Of a DNA stretch of 64,000 bases, positions 19,311 through 30,177 are shown one piece after another. The first letter of the stretch is position 1. Every line of letters starts with the position of its first letter. The DNA lies in the NCBI RefSeq assembly GCF_001021085.1, contig NZ_CP004021.1:580001-644000 (forward strand), given 5' to 3'. The position numbers were made by a program, and so were the translations under genes. Origin of the DNA: Candidatus Liberibacter africanus PTSAPSY (GTDB lineage: Bacteria > Pseudomonadota > Alphaproteobacteria > Rhizobiales > Rhizobiaceae). The notes below the pieces were generated by a model that was not told the DNA's origin, did no database searches, and saw only the letters and a list, made by a program, of their open reading frames with translations.

Positions 19311-19498
19311 TTGTAATTTTCTTACTAAAATATAATTCTCGAATGTATAAACAATCAAATTAATACTTGAATTTTTATGACCAAGTAAAATTAATAGTTT
19401 ATGATCATCTGTATCTCATACGAGCAGTATGAACAAGATAGCATTTTTCTAAATTATAGATACTTATAATCTCAAGAAAATTTTGACAAATTATTGCT

Positions 19499-19536
19499 CG
19501 AAAGTAACAATTGTATCCCGAAAGTAACAATTGTAT
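19499..19536. repeat. Two 18-bp direct repeats, period 20
   Basis: CGAAAGTAACAATTGTAT occurs at 19499-19516 and again at 19519-19536. It is an intergenic tandem microduplication between yraN and ccrM. Confidence 0.95.
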
Positions 19537-19602
19537 TACGTGAATACTAGAGCACAAGCATCAAAGAAGATAGTGATTATCGATGTATGATCTTGGGTCA
19601 TT

Positions 19603-21140
<1,538 letters not shown>

Positions 21141-22547
21141 ATGAAGTATATCTCCACCCGTAATGTTGATTTGAATCTTGGTTTCTGCGATGCAATTCTT
21201 TCTGGATTATCAGAGGATGGAGGATTATACGTTCCCAAAGAGATTCCTCATTTTTCAGAAAAATATATCAAGGACTTACGAGGCTGTAGTTACCAAGAAA
21301 TTGCGTTTTTTATTTTTCGTCGTTTTATTGGGGAAGAAATTAGTTCTAGTAAACTACAGGAAATAGTGCACAGAGCATACAGTTGTTTCCGAAATTCAGC
21401 AGTTACACCGTTGGTCAAATTAAATGCAAACGAGTTCTTGTTGGAGTTATTCCATGGACCGACATTATCATTCAAAGATATAGCAATGCAATTACTCGCA
21501 GAATTGCTAGAGCATATTTTAGAAGAAAGAGATAGACATATAACAATAGTAGGTGCAACTTCTGGAGATACAGGGGCTGCCGCTATCAAAGCTTTTGCGG
21601 GTAAAAAAAGAATTAGTATGTACATTCTTTTCCCAAAAGGAAAAATTTCTCTCGTTCAGCAGAGGCAGATGACGACGTCAAAAGCATCTAATATTAACGT
21701 TATAGCTATCGAAGGTAGTTTTGATGATTGTCAAAAAATAGTTAAAAGTTTATTTGCGGATGTTTTTTTCCGTGATTCAGTAAATTTATCAGGAATTAAC
21801 TCCATAAATTGGGCGCGTATTATGGCGCAAATTGTGTATTATTTTTCTTCGGCAGTTTCGCTAGGGAGTCCAGATCGTAAAATTTCTTTTAGTGTTCCAA
21901 CCGGTAATTTCGGGGATATTTTTGCAGGATATATGGCAAAAATAATGGGACTTCCGATTGAAAGGTTAATTATAGCGACCAATGAAAATGATACACTTGT
22001 GCGTATGTTGGATACAGGTATATACAAACCAGAAAAAGTAAAGGAAACCACATCGCCTGCGATGGATATACAAATATCTTCTAATTTTGAAAGACTATTG
22101 TTCGAAATTAGTAAGAGGAATTCCCTGCTTGTCAAAGAGGCCTTTGATTCCCTTGAAAGCAAAAAGTACTTTCAAATTGATCCAGAAAATTTACGAGAAA
22201 TATCCCGTGTTTTCTATGCTAAAAAATCTTCGATGAAAGATGTCGATTCTGTTATTAACTCTGTTTTAAAGCAGTTTAACTATCTTGTTGATCCTCATAC
22301 CGCTGTTGGTATTCATGCTGCATTTGCATGTAGGAAGACTATTTCAACACCAATAGTAACACTTGCTACAGCGCATCCTTCAAAATTTCCAGATTTTGTT
22401 AAAAAGGCTTCGGGTATAGTTCCAGATTGTCCTATATCTATGGAACATATTATGGAAAGAACTGAAAGTTTTATCGTAATGAACAAGGATATAGGTAAAA
22501 TTAAAGAGTTTATTAAAAAAAAAGCGGAGATTGAAATTGAACCTTAG
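21141..22547 (+). CDS. thrC: Threonine synthase
   Basis: ThrC converts O-phosphohomoserine to threonine with pyridoxal phosphate. The 468-residue product is of the long class. It opens MKYISTRNVDLNLGFCDAIL and carries the PLP lysine in FHGPTLSFKDIAMQ and the phosphate-binding GATSGDTGAAA. SVPTGNFGDIFAGYMAK is also typical. ATG 21141 fits the family start; a TTG at 21114 would add nine residues. The 3' end overlaps the M16 peptidase gene, as in other rhizobia. Confidence 0.96.
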   Translation: MKYISTRNVDLNLGFCDAILSGLSEDGGLYVPKEIPHFSEKYIKDLRGCSYQEIAFFIFRRFIGEEISSSKLQEIVHRAYSCFRNSAVTPLVKLNANEFLLELFHGPTLSFKDIAMQLLAELLEHILEERDRHITIVGATSGDTGAAAIKAFAGKKRISMYILFPKGKISLVQQRQMTTSKASNINVIAIEGSFDDCQKIVKSLFADVFFRDSVNLSGINSINWARIMAQIVYYFSSAVSLGSPDRKISFSVPTGNFGDIFAGYMAKIMGLPIERLIIATNENDTLVRMLDTGIYKPEKVKETTSPAMDIQISSNFERLLFEISKRNSLLVKEAFDSLESKKYFQIDPENLREISRVFYAKKSSMKDVDSVINSVLKQFNYLVDPHTAVGIHAAFACRKTISTPIVTLATAHPSKFPDFVKKASGIVPDCPISMEHIMERTESFIVMNKDIGKIKEFIKKKAEIEIEP

Positions 22548-23805
22548 AATTAGCAAAACTTCTTCCGGAATTACCGTTATAACCGAGGTAATTCCATATG
22601 TTAAAAGTGCGTTTGTAGGAATAAATATAAGCTCTGGTTCTCGCCATGAAAGAAAAGAAGAGCATGGGATGGCTCATTTCCTAGAGCATATGTTGTTCAG
22701 AGGAACGACTAAACGTACATCAAAAGAAATTGTAGAAGAGATTGAAAATGTGGGAGGAGATATCAATGCGTATACGTCGGTTGAACATACTTCTTATCAT
22801 GCCCGGGTTTTAGAAGAGGATGTTCCTTTAGCGCTTGATATTATCGGAGATATGATAAGTAATTCTGTCTTTAATCCTTCTGACATAGCTCGTGAGAAAA
22901 ATATTGTTTTAGAAGAAATTGGCATGTCTGAAGATAATCCGTGGAGTTTCCTTTATGATCGTTTTTTAGAAGTTTCTTGGAAAGACCAAATTATAGGAAG
23001 GTCAATTTTAGGGAAACCAGACACTGTTTCATCTTTCACATCAGAGCATATAGTTTCCTATATATCTCGTAATTATACAGCAGATCGCATGTACATAGTA
23101 TGTGTTGGAGCGGTTGACCATGAATCTTGTGTGTCTCAAGTAGAGAAGTGTTTTAATGTATTACCGATGGACAAAACAAGAGAAAAATTGAAGAAAGCAG
23201 TATATACTGGTGGAGAATATATTCAACACAGAGATCTTGCAGAAGAACATATGGTTTTAGGATTCAATGGATGTGCATATCAATCTTCTGATTTTTACAC
23301 AACGAAGATATTAGCGTCAATTCTTGGAGGTGGAATGTCTTCAAGGCTTTTTCAAGAAGTTAGAGAAAAACGTGGGTTGTGCTATTCGATATCAGCACAT
23401 CATAACAATTTTTCTGATAATGGCGTTTTTTGTATTACTACAGCTACATCAAAAGAAAACGTTATGGAGTTAACATCTGCCATTGTTGAAGTATTACAGT
23501 CTTTACTAAAAAATATAGAACAAAAAGAAATAACTAATACATGCGCTAAAATACGTGCACAGTTAATAATGAATCAAGAAGATTCCGATTTTCGCGCGTC
23601 AGAAATTTCCAAACAGACGATGTTCCGTGGTAACGTTCTGTGCAACGAAGAAATAATGGACACAATATTAGCTATTACTTGCTCAGATATTATTAGGGTA
23701 GCAAAACGAATATTTAGTAGTATGCCGACGCTTGCAATTTTAGGATCGCCCATGGATCGTTCCCCGACTACTGCTGAATTAATGCATATATTTAAAAATA
23801 TATAG
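22537..23805 (+). CDS. M16 family zinc peptidase (mitochondrial-processing-peptidase-like)
   Basis: This is a 422-residue metallopeptidase. The inverted zinc motif HFLEH is near residue 48, and the distal metal-ligand glutamate lies in KNIVLEEIGM about 76 residues later. GGDINAYTSVEHTSYHARVL and the C-terminal GGGMSSRLFQEVREKRGLCYSI, typical of M16B enzymes, are complete. The substrate is unknown; relatives degrade peptides. It starts at a TTG (22537, or 22531) inside the end of thrC, which implies translational coupling. Confidence 0.93.
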   Translation: MNLRISKTSSGITVITEVIPYVKSAFVGINISSGSRHERKEEHGMAHFLEHMLFRGTTKRTSKEIVEEIENVGGDINAYTSVEHTSYHARVLEEDVPLALDIIGDMISNSVFNPSDIAREKNIVLEEIGMSEDNPWSFLYDRFLEVSWKDQIIGRSILGKPDTVSSFTSEHIVSYISRNYTADRMYIVCVGAVDHESCVSQVEKCFNVLPMDKTREKLKKAVYTGGEYIQHRDLAEEHMVLGFNGCAYQSSDFYTTKILASILGGGMSSRLFQEVREKRGLCYSISAHHNNFSDNGVFCITTATSKENVMELTSAIVEVLQSLLKNIEQKEITNTCAKIRAQLIMNQEDSDFRASEISKQTMFRGNVLCNEEIMDTILAITCSDIIRVAKRIFSSMPTLAILGSPMDRSPTTAELMHIFKNI

Positions 23806-23896
23806 CTTTAGCAGTTCTCTATAGGAATGAAGAAAATGAATAATCATGCTATAAATTGATTGTTAAAAAGATAGCTTAATATCCAAAGCTCTAGCT

Positions 23897-25924
23897 TTAA
23901 AAAACAAATGTAGATCTAATTAAAGCAGGAGATAACAACAAAGAAGAAACAAGCAATGCTATTGCTAACATTATAGAGGCATACCATCCTCTAGGAGTTA
24001 TGCGTTTGATAAAATTCCATCTTTGTGTAGTGGATTTTTCGGTGTAAGTTGTTTTTTTAAGCATATCATTTCGCATAATTGATGCTGACGCCGCACGCCT
24101 TGCGGCAGAGATGTAATCAGGAATTTTATTGTCATCTTCTAATATTCCATGTTGTATCAAAGATACTCTTTCCAAGATCTGTTGTATATCATTAGTAATA
24201 TTTAATTCTTTTTCTTTATCACACCCTGGATCGTTCTGTTCAGAGATGCCATGTAGTCCATTCTGCGTGCTATCTAAAGAATTATTTAAAGAAAAAGTTG
24301 GAGATTGCGTATCTTGTATAAATGATTGAGTTGAAAGTTTATCTGATTGTATTCCATTTTGGTTTGTTCCCGAAATTTTATCAAATTTCTTTACATGAAA
24401 TGGATCTTGAAAGGATGCGGTAGATTCCTCTGGCCCATGATAGTCTGGAGATAGAGAAGAAGATATAGATGGATTCTGTGCTTCTATAGGATTTTCCAAT
24501 TTTTGGAAAATTTTCACAAGCATGTCATAGAGTGTAGTAAAATTCTTGATTGTCTGTTCTGCATATACCTTTTGGATCTCTTTACAGTATTCCTGCATAT
24601 TATTTTTTATAATTTGTTCTATATTTTGATTGCGATCGATAGAATTTAACATTGATCGAGCTGTTTTATAGGCAGTTTTAACTATATAGTCTTCTAGGCG
24701 GAAAACATGTTGATCAAATTCTTGAGATGTTTTCTGATCTTTTGAATTATTTGCTATAAGATCTTTGATATGAGAAATCTGACCCTCTAAATTACGTATA
24801 ATAGTCTGGGATTCAGGGGTGTTTTGCTTTTTTTCTAGTTTTAGTATGATATTTTTAACATGAGCTTCCAAATTTTTGAGACGTTGATCTAATATTTCAA
24901 CAGATTCTAATTTTTGTTTAGTAGGTTTTTTCTGATCTAAAACGTCTTTATGTATATTTTGAACTTTTGAACCAATATTATCTAAGCGATCTTCAAACTT
25001 TCTAACAAATTTTTTGGTATAATATTCTGTATATTTACCATTGTTTTCAACGGAGTTTTTAATTTCAGAAAGCTTTGTATCAAGCGACAATACTTCTTTC
25101 GTGGATATTTTTTCATTTAAGAGCTTCAGCAATGATAAAAGGTTGTGGGTATTATTCACGATAGACAACAGTTTTTGATCAACTGTAGGATTCGTGGATT
25201 CACTATTTTTTTTATCAAAAGTGCTTTGTATAACGTTCATTTGACATGAGAGAGTATTGATTTTTTCATGTAGATTTTGCAAATCCAACTTTTTAAAGTA
25301 TTGGAGAGCATCTTCCCAGTTGTTTTTTACATTTTTTAGGGAATAATCTTTTGCAATATTTTCCATATTGGACAGTAATTTTTCAAGATGAAAATGAGAT
25401 CTTTTCATTCCAGACGTAGACATAATTCGGCATAATTCAGCTATACTCTTTGATAGTTTAGCCATGTCAGAATAAAAAACATCTAAATCATTATCTTGGC
25501 TTATGACACCACTAGGGGGATGTGATTTTGAGGTGCTTTGCGGCACAAGAATGTCTTGTGTTTTTTTGTTTTTAATTTTTTGTGGGACATCATCATGTTT
25601 GGAAACATGTTGCTCCAAAAAATCAAATAATTTCTTACTATCATCATTTTCAGTATCACTAGTAGCGTTTTTTTGAGAAGAGCAATCTAAATTTAGATCA
25701 CTTACTTCTGTATTACTTCCAGAATTCTCTTTTAGTGAAGACCATAAAAGATAAATTTTATCGCGTTTTTCTTTACTTAAAGATCTGTGTTTTTCTTCAT
25801 TTAAAGTTTTTTTAATCCAATTTTTAACAAGTTGAACATCTGTCAGATTTGAGGTGTTCTCTAATCCTAATTTTTTAGATACCGTATCATTGAAATGTAT
25901 TTTTTTGGATTGGAATACGCTCAT
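23897..25924 (-). CDS. Coiled-coil protein with one C-terminal membrane segment, PodJ-like
   Basis: This 675-residue protein is low in complexity and rich in Lys, Asn, Ser and Gln. A charged N-terminal region (1-120) is followed by long heptad-type coiled coils (about 150-450), a Ser/Gln-rich linker and a single hydrophobic helix (WYASIMLAIALLVSSLLLSPAL) ending at the extreme C-terminus. Just before the helix is DYISAARRAASAS, a motif I associate with rhizobial/Caulobacter PodJ polar-organising proteins. Full PodJ has about 1000 or more residues and a periplasmic part with Sel1 repeats; here only about ten residues lie beyond the helix. I infer a shortened PodJ-type polarity scaffold, but another coiled-coil membrane protein is possible. 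Confidence 0.6.
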   Translation of the reverse strand: MSVFQSKKIHFNDTVSKKLGLENTSNLTDVQLVKNWIKKTLNEEKHRSLSKEKRDKIYLLWSSLKENSGSNTEVSDLNLDCSSQKNATSDTENDDSKKLFDFLEQHVSKHDDVPQKIKNKKTQDILVPQSTSKSHPPSGVISQDNDLDVFYSDMAKLSKSIAELCRIMSTSGMKRSHFHLEKLLSNMENIAKDYSLKNVKNNWEDALQYFKKLDLQNLHEKINTLSCQMNVIQSTFDKKNSESTNPTVDQKLLSIVNNTHNLLSLLKLLNEKISTKEVLSLDTKLSEIKNSVENNGKYTEYYTKKFVRKFEDRLDNIGSKVQNIHKDVLDQKKPTKQKLESVEILDQRLKNLEAHVKNIILKLEKKQNTPESQTIIRNLEGQISHIKDLIANNSKDQKTSQEFDQHVFRLEDYIVKTAYKTARSMLNSIDRNQNIEQIIKNNMQEYCKEIQKVYAEQTIKNFTTLYDMLVKIFQKLENPIEAQNPSISSSLSPDYHGPEESTASFQDPFHVKKFDKISGTNQNGIQSDKLSTQSFIQDTQSPTFSLNNSLDSTQNGLHGISEQNDPGCDKEKELNITNDIQQILERVSLIQHGILEDDNKIPDYISAARRAASASIMRNDMLKKTTYTEKSTTQRWNFIKRITPRGWYASIMLAIALLVSSLLLSPALIRSTFVF

Positions 25925-26378
25925 CGTATTTTGTTTACTCTTAAATAATATTCGATGATAGTTATAACACGACTAATATACATTGTTGATCATCTCTCAG
26001 TCATAGTTAAAAAGTAGTTAATTTATGAAATATTTTTTTTAAATGATTATTTTTTCAAAGGGAATATTCATATTATTTTTATGTTAGTTTATCATTCATC
26101 TCGATGATATAAAGGCAACATCTTTTGTTAATTTGCAGTAGTATTAACTACACTAGCTTAAGATTGATTGTAACTTAAAAAGAAAGTATATTTCAATAAT
26201 TTTAAGGAGTTATCGTTACTAAATGGGGATAATCTTTGATATTACTTAATTAACACTAAAGATTGTGAATAATAATTGTTATACAATAGCAAAAGTTATG
26301 TTTCAGGTTGTCGGTCTTTAGGGGGCTATATTTAACAATACCCAACGTTTATCTAATCTAGCGGGCATCTTATGCGTT
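25925..26378. other. Noncoding gap
   Basis: These 454 AT-rich bp lie between fabI and the PodJ-like gene, both on the minus strand. The promoter of the PodJ-like gene should be at its left edge. I see no gene or named RNA. Confidence 0.5.
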
Positions 26379-27161
26379 CTATATGCTTGTAGGCATGGCA
26401 ATGATATTATATCCGCAATCTACGTAATGAATTTCTCCTGTGACGCCATTAGATAGATGAGAGAGTAAATAAAGGGCAGAGTTGCCTATATCATCAAGTG
26501 ATACTGAATTTTTAAGAGGGGAGTGCTCTTGACTCCAAGAAGCGATATCACGTCCATTGGAGATGCTGGCACCTGCCAAAGTGCGTACTGGTCCAGCAGA
26601 AATAGCATTAACTCGTATTTTCATAGATCCATAATCACATGCTAAATATTTAACGGAAGACTCAAGGGCAGCTTTAGCAACTCCCATGACATTGTAATTA
26701 GGAACTACCCTCGTAGATCCTCCATAAGTAAGCGTCACTAGGGATCCTCCGGAAGGCATTAATTTTGCTGCACGTTTTGCAATTTCAGTAAAAGAAAAGC
26801 AAGATATCAACATAGTCCGGACAAAATTATCACGGCTAGTATTGGAATAAGGTCCTTTCAGCTCACTCTTATCAGAAAAACCTATAGAGTGTACGACGAA
26901 ATCTAATGATCCCCAGCGTTCTTCAATTTGTTTAAATAGCAAATCTACGGATGATGTATCTTCTACATTACAAGGAATAGTAAAGTCAGAATCTAACATT
27001 AGCGCAAGAGGTGCTAGTCTTTTCCCTATAGGAGCTCCTTGATAAGAAAAAGCAAGCTGTGCTCCTGCAGAATGCAGCACTTTGGCTATTCCCCATGCTA
27101 TGGAATGATTGTTTGCAATTCCCATGATTAAACCACGTTTCCCTTTGAGAATTTCATTCAT
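26379..27161 (-). CDS. fabI: Enoyl-[acyl-carrier-protein] reductase (NADH)
   Basis: FabI does the last reduction of each fatty acid elongation round. The 260-residue short-chain dehydrogenase-like protein has GLIMGIANNHSIAWGIAK (cofactor-binding glycine region, residues about 11-28) and the catalytic Y-x6-K in YNVMGVAK. VNAISAGPVRTLAGASI is also conserved. It is the third gene of fabA-fabB-fabI; the fabB stop is only 6 bp upstream. Confidence 0.96.
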   Translation of the reverse strand: MNEILKGKRGLIMGIANNHSIAWGIAKVLHSAGAQLAFSYQGAPIGKRLAPLALMLDSDFTIPCNVEDTSSVDLLFKQIEERWGSLDFVVHSIGFSDKSELKGPYSNTSRDNFVRTMLISCFSFTEIAKRAAKLMPSGGSLVTLTYGGSTRVVPNYNVMGVAKAALESSVKYLACDYGSMKIRVNAISAGPVRTLAGASISNGRDIASWSQEHSPLKNSVSLDDIGNSALYLLSHLSNGVTGEIHYVDCGYNIIAMPTSI

Positions 27162-27167
27162 TCGGAG

Positions 27168-28388
27168 CTATCCTTTATATCGTTGAAAGACGAGGGTTGC
27201 ATTTGTTCCGCCAAATCCAAAAGAATTAGATAAAACGGTATCAATCTTTGCATTATCAATGCGTTTTCGAACTATTGGGACACCTGCAAATTCAGGATCA
27301 ATCTCTTCAATATTTTTACTTTCGCCAATGAACTTTTCTTGCATCATTATTAAGGAATATATTGCTTCTTGTGCTCCCGCTGCTCCCAACGAATGCCCAG
27401 TTAGAGACTTGGTTGATTGTATGTACGGAATATTATCTTTAAATACCTCTCTAATAGCTTCTATTTCTTTTGTATCTCCTATCAAAGTGGAAGTTCCATG
27501 AGTATTAATATAATCAACAGAGCCATTCACAGATTTTAAAGCTTGACGCATGCAACGCACAGCACCTTCTCCAGAAGGAGACACCATATCATAACCATCA
27601 CACGTGCTACCATAGCCAGATAATTCAGCATAAATTTTTGCGCCACGAGCTTTGGCTCGTTCCATCTCTTCCATAACTATGATTGCTCCTCCGCCAGATA
27701 TTACGAATCCATCACGTTTAGAGTCATATGGTCTGGAAGCAACGCAGGGATCATTATTGAAATTTGACGACATTGCGCCCATTGCATCAAAAAGGTTAGA
27801 CATCGTCCAATCAAGGTCTTCTTGTCCCCCTGCGAACATTATATCCTGTTTCCCAGATTGGATTAATTCTGCAGCATTTCCGATACAATGTGCAGAAGTA
27901 GAGCAAGCTGAAGAGATTGAATAGCTGGTTCCACGGATCTTAAACCAAGTTGACAAAGCAGCAGATGCCGTAGATGACATTGCCTTAGGCACTGCAAACG
28001 GACCTATACGTCGAGTACTTTTATGTTCCTCGGTAATATAAGCAGAATCAACAATACATTTAGTAGAAGGGCCGCCTGATCCAGCGATTAATCCTGTTCG
28101 TTCATTGGTTATTTCGGAAGGTTGTAAGCCAGAATCAGAAATGGCCTGTTGCATAGCGATATGCCCCCACATTCCTCCCTGTGATAGAAAACGTATAGCT
28201 TTTCGATCAATTAATTCTTTGGCATCAAGACGAGGTTTCCCCCATACTTGGCAACGAAAACCAAATTTCGAAAAATCTTCTGAGAAAGTGATGCCAGATT
28301 TAGCTTCTCGCAGCGCGATAGCCACTTCAGAAACATTGTTTCCAATGGAAGATACAATCCCCATCCCTGTAACTGCTACCCGTTTCAT
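27168..28388 (-). CDS. fabB: 3-oxoacyl-[acyl-carrier-protein] synthase I
   Basis: FabB is the condensing enzyme that, with FabA, is needed for unsaturated fatty acids. The 406 residues carry the Cys-His-His triad: C in SISSACSTSAHCIGNA, H in NTHGTSTLIGDTKE, and H (after a conserved K) in TKSLTGHSLGAAGAQE. The N-terminal MKRVAVTGMGIVSSIGNN is typical. It lies 28 bp after fabA, with GAGGTC upstream of ATG 28388. Confidence 0.97.
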   Translation of the reverse strand: MKRVAVTGMGIVSSIGNNVSEVAIALREAKSGITFSEDFSKFGFRCQVWGKPRLDAKELIDRKAIRFLSQGGMWGHIAMQQAISDSGLQPSEITNERTGLIAGSGGPSTKCIVDSAYITEEHKSTRRIGPFAVPKAMSSTASAALSTWFKIRGTSYSISSACSTSAHCIGNAAELIQSGKQDIMFAGGQEDLDWTMSNLFDAMGAMSSNFNNDPCVASRPYDSKRDGFVISGGGAIIVMEEMERAKARGAKIYAELSGYGSTCDGYDMVSPSGEGAVRCMRQALKSVNGSVDYINTHGTSTLIGDTKEIEAIREVFKDNIPYIQSTKSLTGHSLGAAGAQEAIYSLIMMQEKFIGESKNIEEIDPEFAGVPIVRKRIDNAKIDTVLSNSFGFGGTNATLVFQRYKG

Positions 28389-28416
28389 AATAAAGACCTC
28401 TTCCTTATCATTTTCA

Positions 28417-28935
28417 CTAAATTACGTCATCATTGACAGTAAGGCAAACGCGTAAATCTTCCGCTTTATAGATTTCTTTACCATCAACTTTTACCCATCC
28501 ATCGGCAGATCCAAGAATAACTTGCCGTCGTATGAGTCTTTTGAAATCTACTCCGTATTCAATTAGTTTACAATCAGGTGTAACCATACCTCTAAATTTT
28601 ATATTAGAAACGGATATAGCCCTTCCTTTGCCGAGTTCTCCTAACCATCCAAGAAAAAATCCTGTAAGCTGCCATAAAGCATCTAATCCAAGGCATCCGG
28701 GCATGACAGGATCATTTTTAAAATGGCATTTGAAGAACCATAAGTTTGGATCAACGTCCATTTCAGCGCGCACTAATCCTTGATTATAATTGCCTCCAGT
28801 TTCAGATATTTGTGTTATACGATTGAACATTAACATTGGAGGTGTAGGGAGTTGCGCATTTCCTTCTCCAAACATTTTTCCTTCGCCGCAGCTAAGGATT
28901 TCTTCGTAACTATAGCTAGATTTTCTATTTTCCAT
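28417..28935 (-). CDS. fabA: 3-hydroxydecanoyl-ACP dehydratase/isomerase
   Basis: FabA dehydrates the C10 intermediate and isomerises it to the cis-3 form, the branch point to unsaturated fatty acids. The 172-residue hot-dog-fold protein has the catalytic histidine in [23 protein letters not shown] and the aspartate of GLDALW. It is the first gene of fabABI. In rhizobia an irr iron regulator usually lies upstream; none is visible here. Confidence 0.97.
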   Translation of the reverse strand: MENRKSSYSYEEILSCGEGKMFGEGNAQLPTPPMLMFNRITQISETGGNYNQGLVRAEMDVDPNLWFFKCHFKNDPVMPGCLGLDALWQLTGFFLGWLGELGKGRAISVSNIKFRGMVTPDCKLIEYGVDFKRLIRRQVILGSADGWVKVDGKEIYKAEDLRVCLTVNDDVI

Positions 28936-29408
28936 GATAAAACACTTACCTAAATTGCTCTTTCCCCTCAGGGGTTAGGGGGATCTAAATTTTGATCAAC
29001 AAAGCGCGTATTGTTAAAATTTTTTATTCAATTAAGATTAGTATGTTGTACGTTATATCCTACTTTTTCCTAACAAGTTTGTATTTCTTCAATAAGCTAA
29101 AGCTTCGGCTAACTCAACAGAAAATATTTTTTCTCAGATCTGTTGTGTACAGTTACGGATATACGATCCGTCTTTGAATTGCAACGAGATGCAGTGGTTT
29201 TTTTGGTTGAGAAAGTATATGCTACGCATGCTGTCCTATAATTATAAGCATAAACCCAGTGTAAATTTACAAAGATGTCTTTTCAATTGAGTCGTATTTC
29301 GGGCTTTTAGGCATAAACTTATAGTTTTAGAATAAAGAAAAAATCCTATTTTTCAACTACATAACCTATTTTTCAACTACATAAAAGGGACATTGTGATT
29401 CAATTGAA
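28936..29408. other. Noncoding gap upstream of fabA
   Basis: This is a 473-bp AT-rich region between fabA and tRNA-Ala, both on the minus strand. It should contain the fab operon promoter. It also holds the 20-bp tandem duplication at 29345-29384. No irr remnant was recognised. Confidence 0.5.
29345..29384. repeat. Perfect 20-bp tandem duplication
   Basis: CCTATTTTTCAACTACATAA occurs twice back to back (29345-29364 and 29365-29384), just beyond the 3' end of tRNA-Ala. Confidence 0.97.
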
Positions 29409-29484
29409 TGGTGGAGCTAAGCGGGATCGAACCGCTGACCTCTTGCATGCCATGCAAGCGCTCTTCCGACTGAGCTATAGCCCC
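29409..29484 (-). tRNA. tRNA-Ala (GGC)
   Basis: On the minus strand the acceptor GGGGCTA pairs with TAGCTCC (one G-U pair). The anticodon stem CTTGC/GCAAG encloses ATGGCAT with anticodon GGC, the T arm has GGTTCGATCC, and CCA is encoded. Confidence 0.97.
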
Positions 29485-29626
29485 TTTTGGCGCGCAGGCT
29501 ATAAGATATAACTAGAACACCTCTGGGAAAAGACATATGAAAAAGCTTGTTCTTCGTTGCGCGCAATAAATTGAGAAATCTATAACGTCATAATCTGACG
29601 ATTACGTTAAGCTGTCCTTAATGGTG

Positions 29627-30010
29627 TTAATTTGATTCTATATCTTCAGAGATGTCTATGGTATCAATGTCGACTATATCAGAATCGGAATCAGTATCGC
29701 TATCATTCGGCTCAAGAAAATCATCATCTTCTTCAAGATCGATTTCTTGTACATATTCCATATCAAGATCGCCATTGTCTTCTGTGTCGATTGTATTTGT
29801 ATCTTCCTTAGATGAAGTATGTTTTACCTCTGTTTCTTCGTCAAGATTGCAAACCTCTTCTGCTACTACGGGAGTGGCAGGTGTTTCAAAATACGAGAGA
29901 GGCCAAGAATTGTTTGAATAAGGGGATACAATGACCTTTTTATTTAAATCATAAAACCGTTTTCCCGTATCGGGACAAGTTCTCTTGATTCCAAGCTCTG
30001 GTTTTGCCAA
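29627..30010 (-). CDS. FYDLN-acid domain protein (TIGR02300 family)
   Basis: This 127-residue protein has a conserved head, KPELGIKRTCPDTGKRFYDLNK, and an extremely acidic tail. The last 60 residues are mostly Asp, Glu, Ser and Thr. The family is common in alphaproteobacteria and its function is unknown. In rhizobia it sits next to aroA-cmk-rpsA, transcribed divergently, exactly as here. The 167-bp space to aroA should contain the promoters for both directions. Confidence 0.92.
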   Translation of the reverse strand: MAKPELGIKRTCPDTGKRFYDLNKKVIVSPYSNNSWPLSYFETPATPVVAEEVCNLDEETEVKHTSSKEDTNTIDTEDNGDLDMEYVQEIDLEEDDDFLEPNDSDTDSDSDIVDIDTIDISEDIESN

Positions 30011-30177
30011 AATATAAGATCCTCAATGTTAATAGCTATTCCGAGTATAGAGTTATATTATAAATATTAAAAGAAAGCAAGAATTGCGTTTTTACAAAAA
30101 TATCTTGTTACTTTTGGAATTGTAATTTAAGAGATGTTCTCATATTTCTTTCCTGAGATTGAGTCAAGTGGAACATT

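Noticed and set aside
28992..29177. A 61-codon plus-strand frame in the fabA upstream region
   Set aside because: Hydrophobic AT-rich translation without a family match; checked as a possible irr remnant and not supported.
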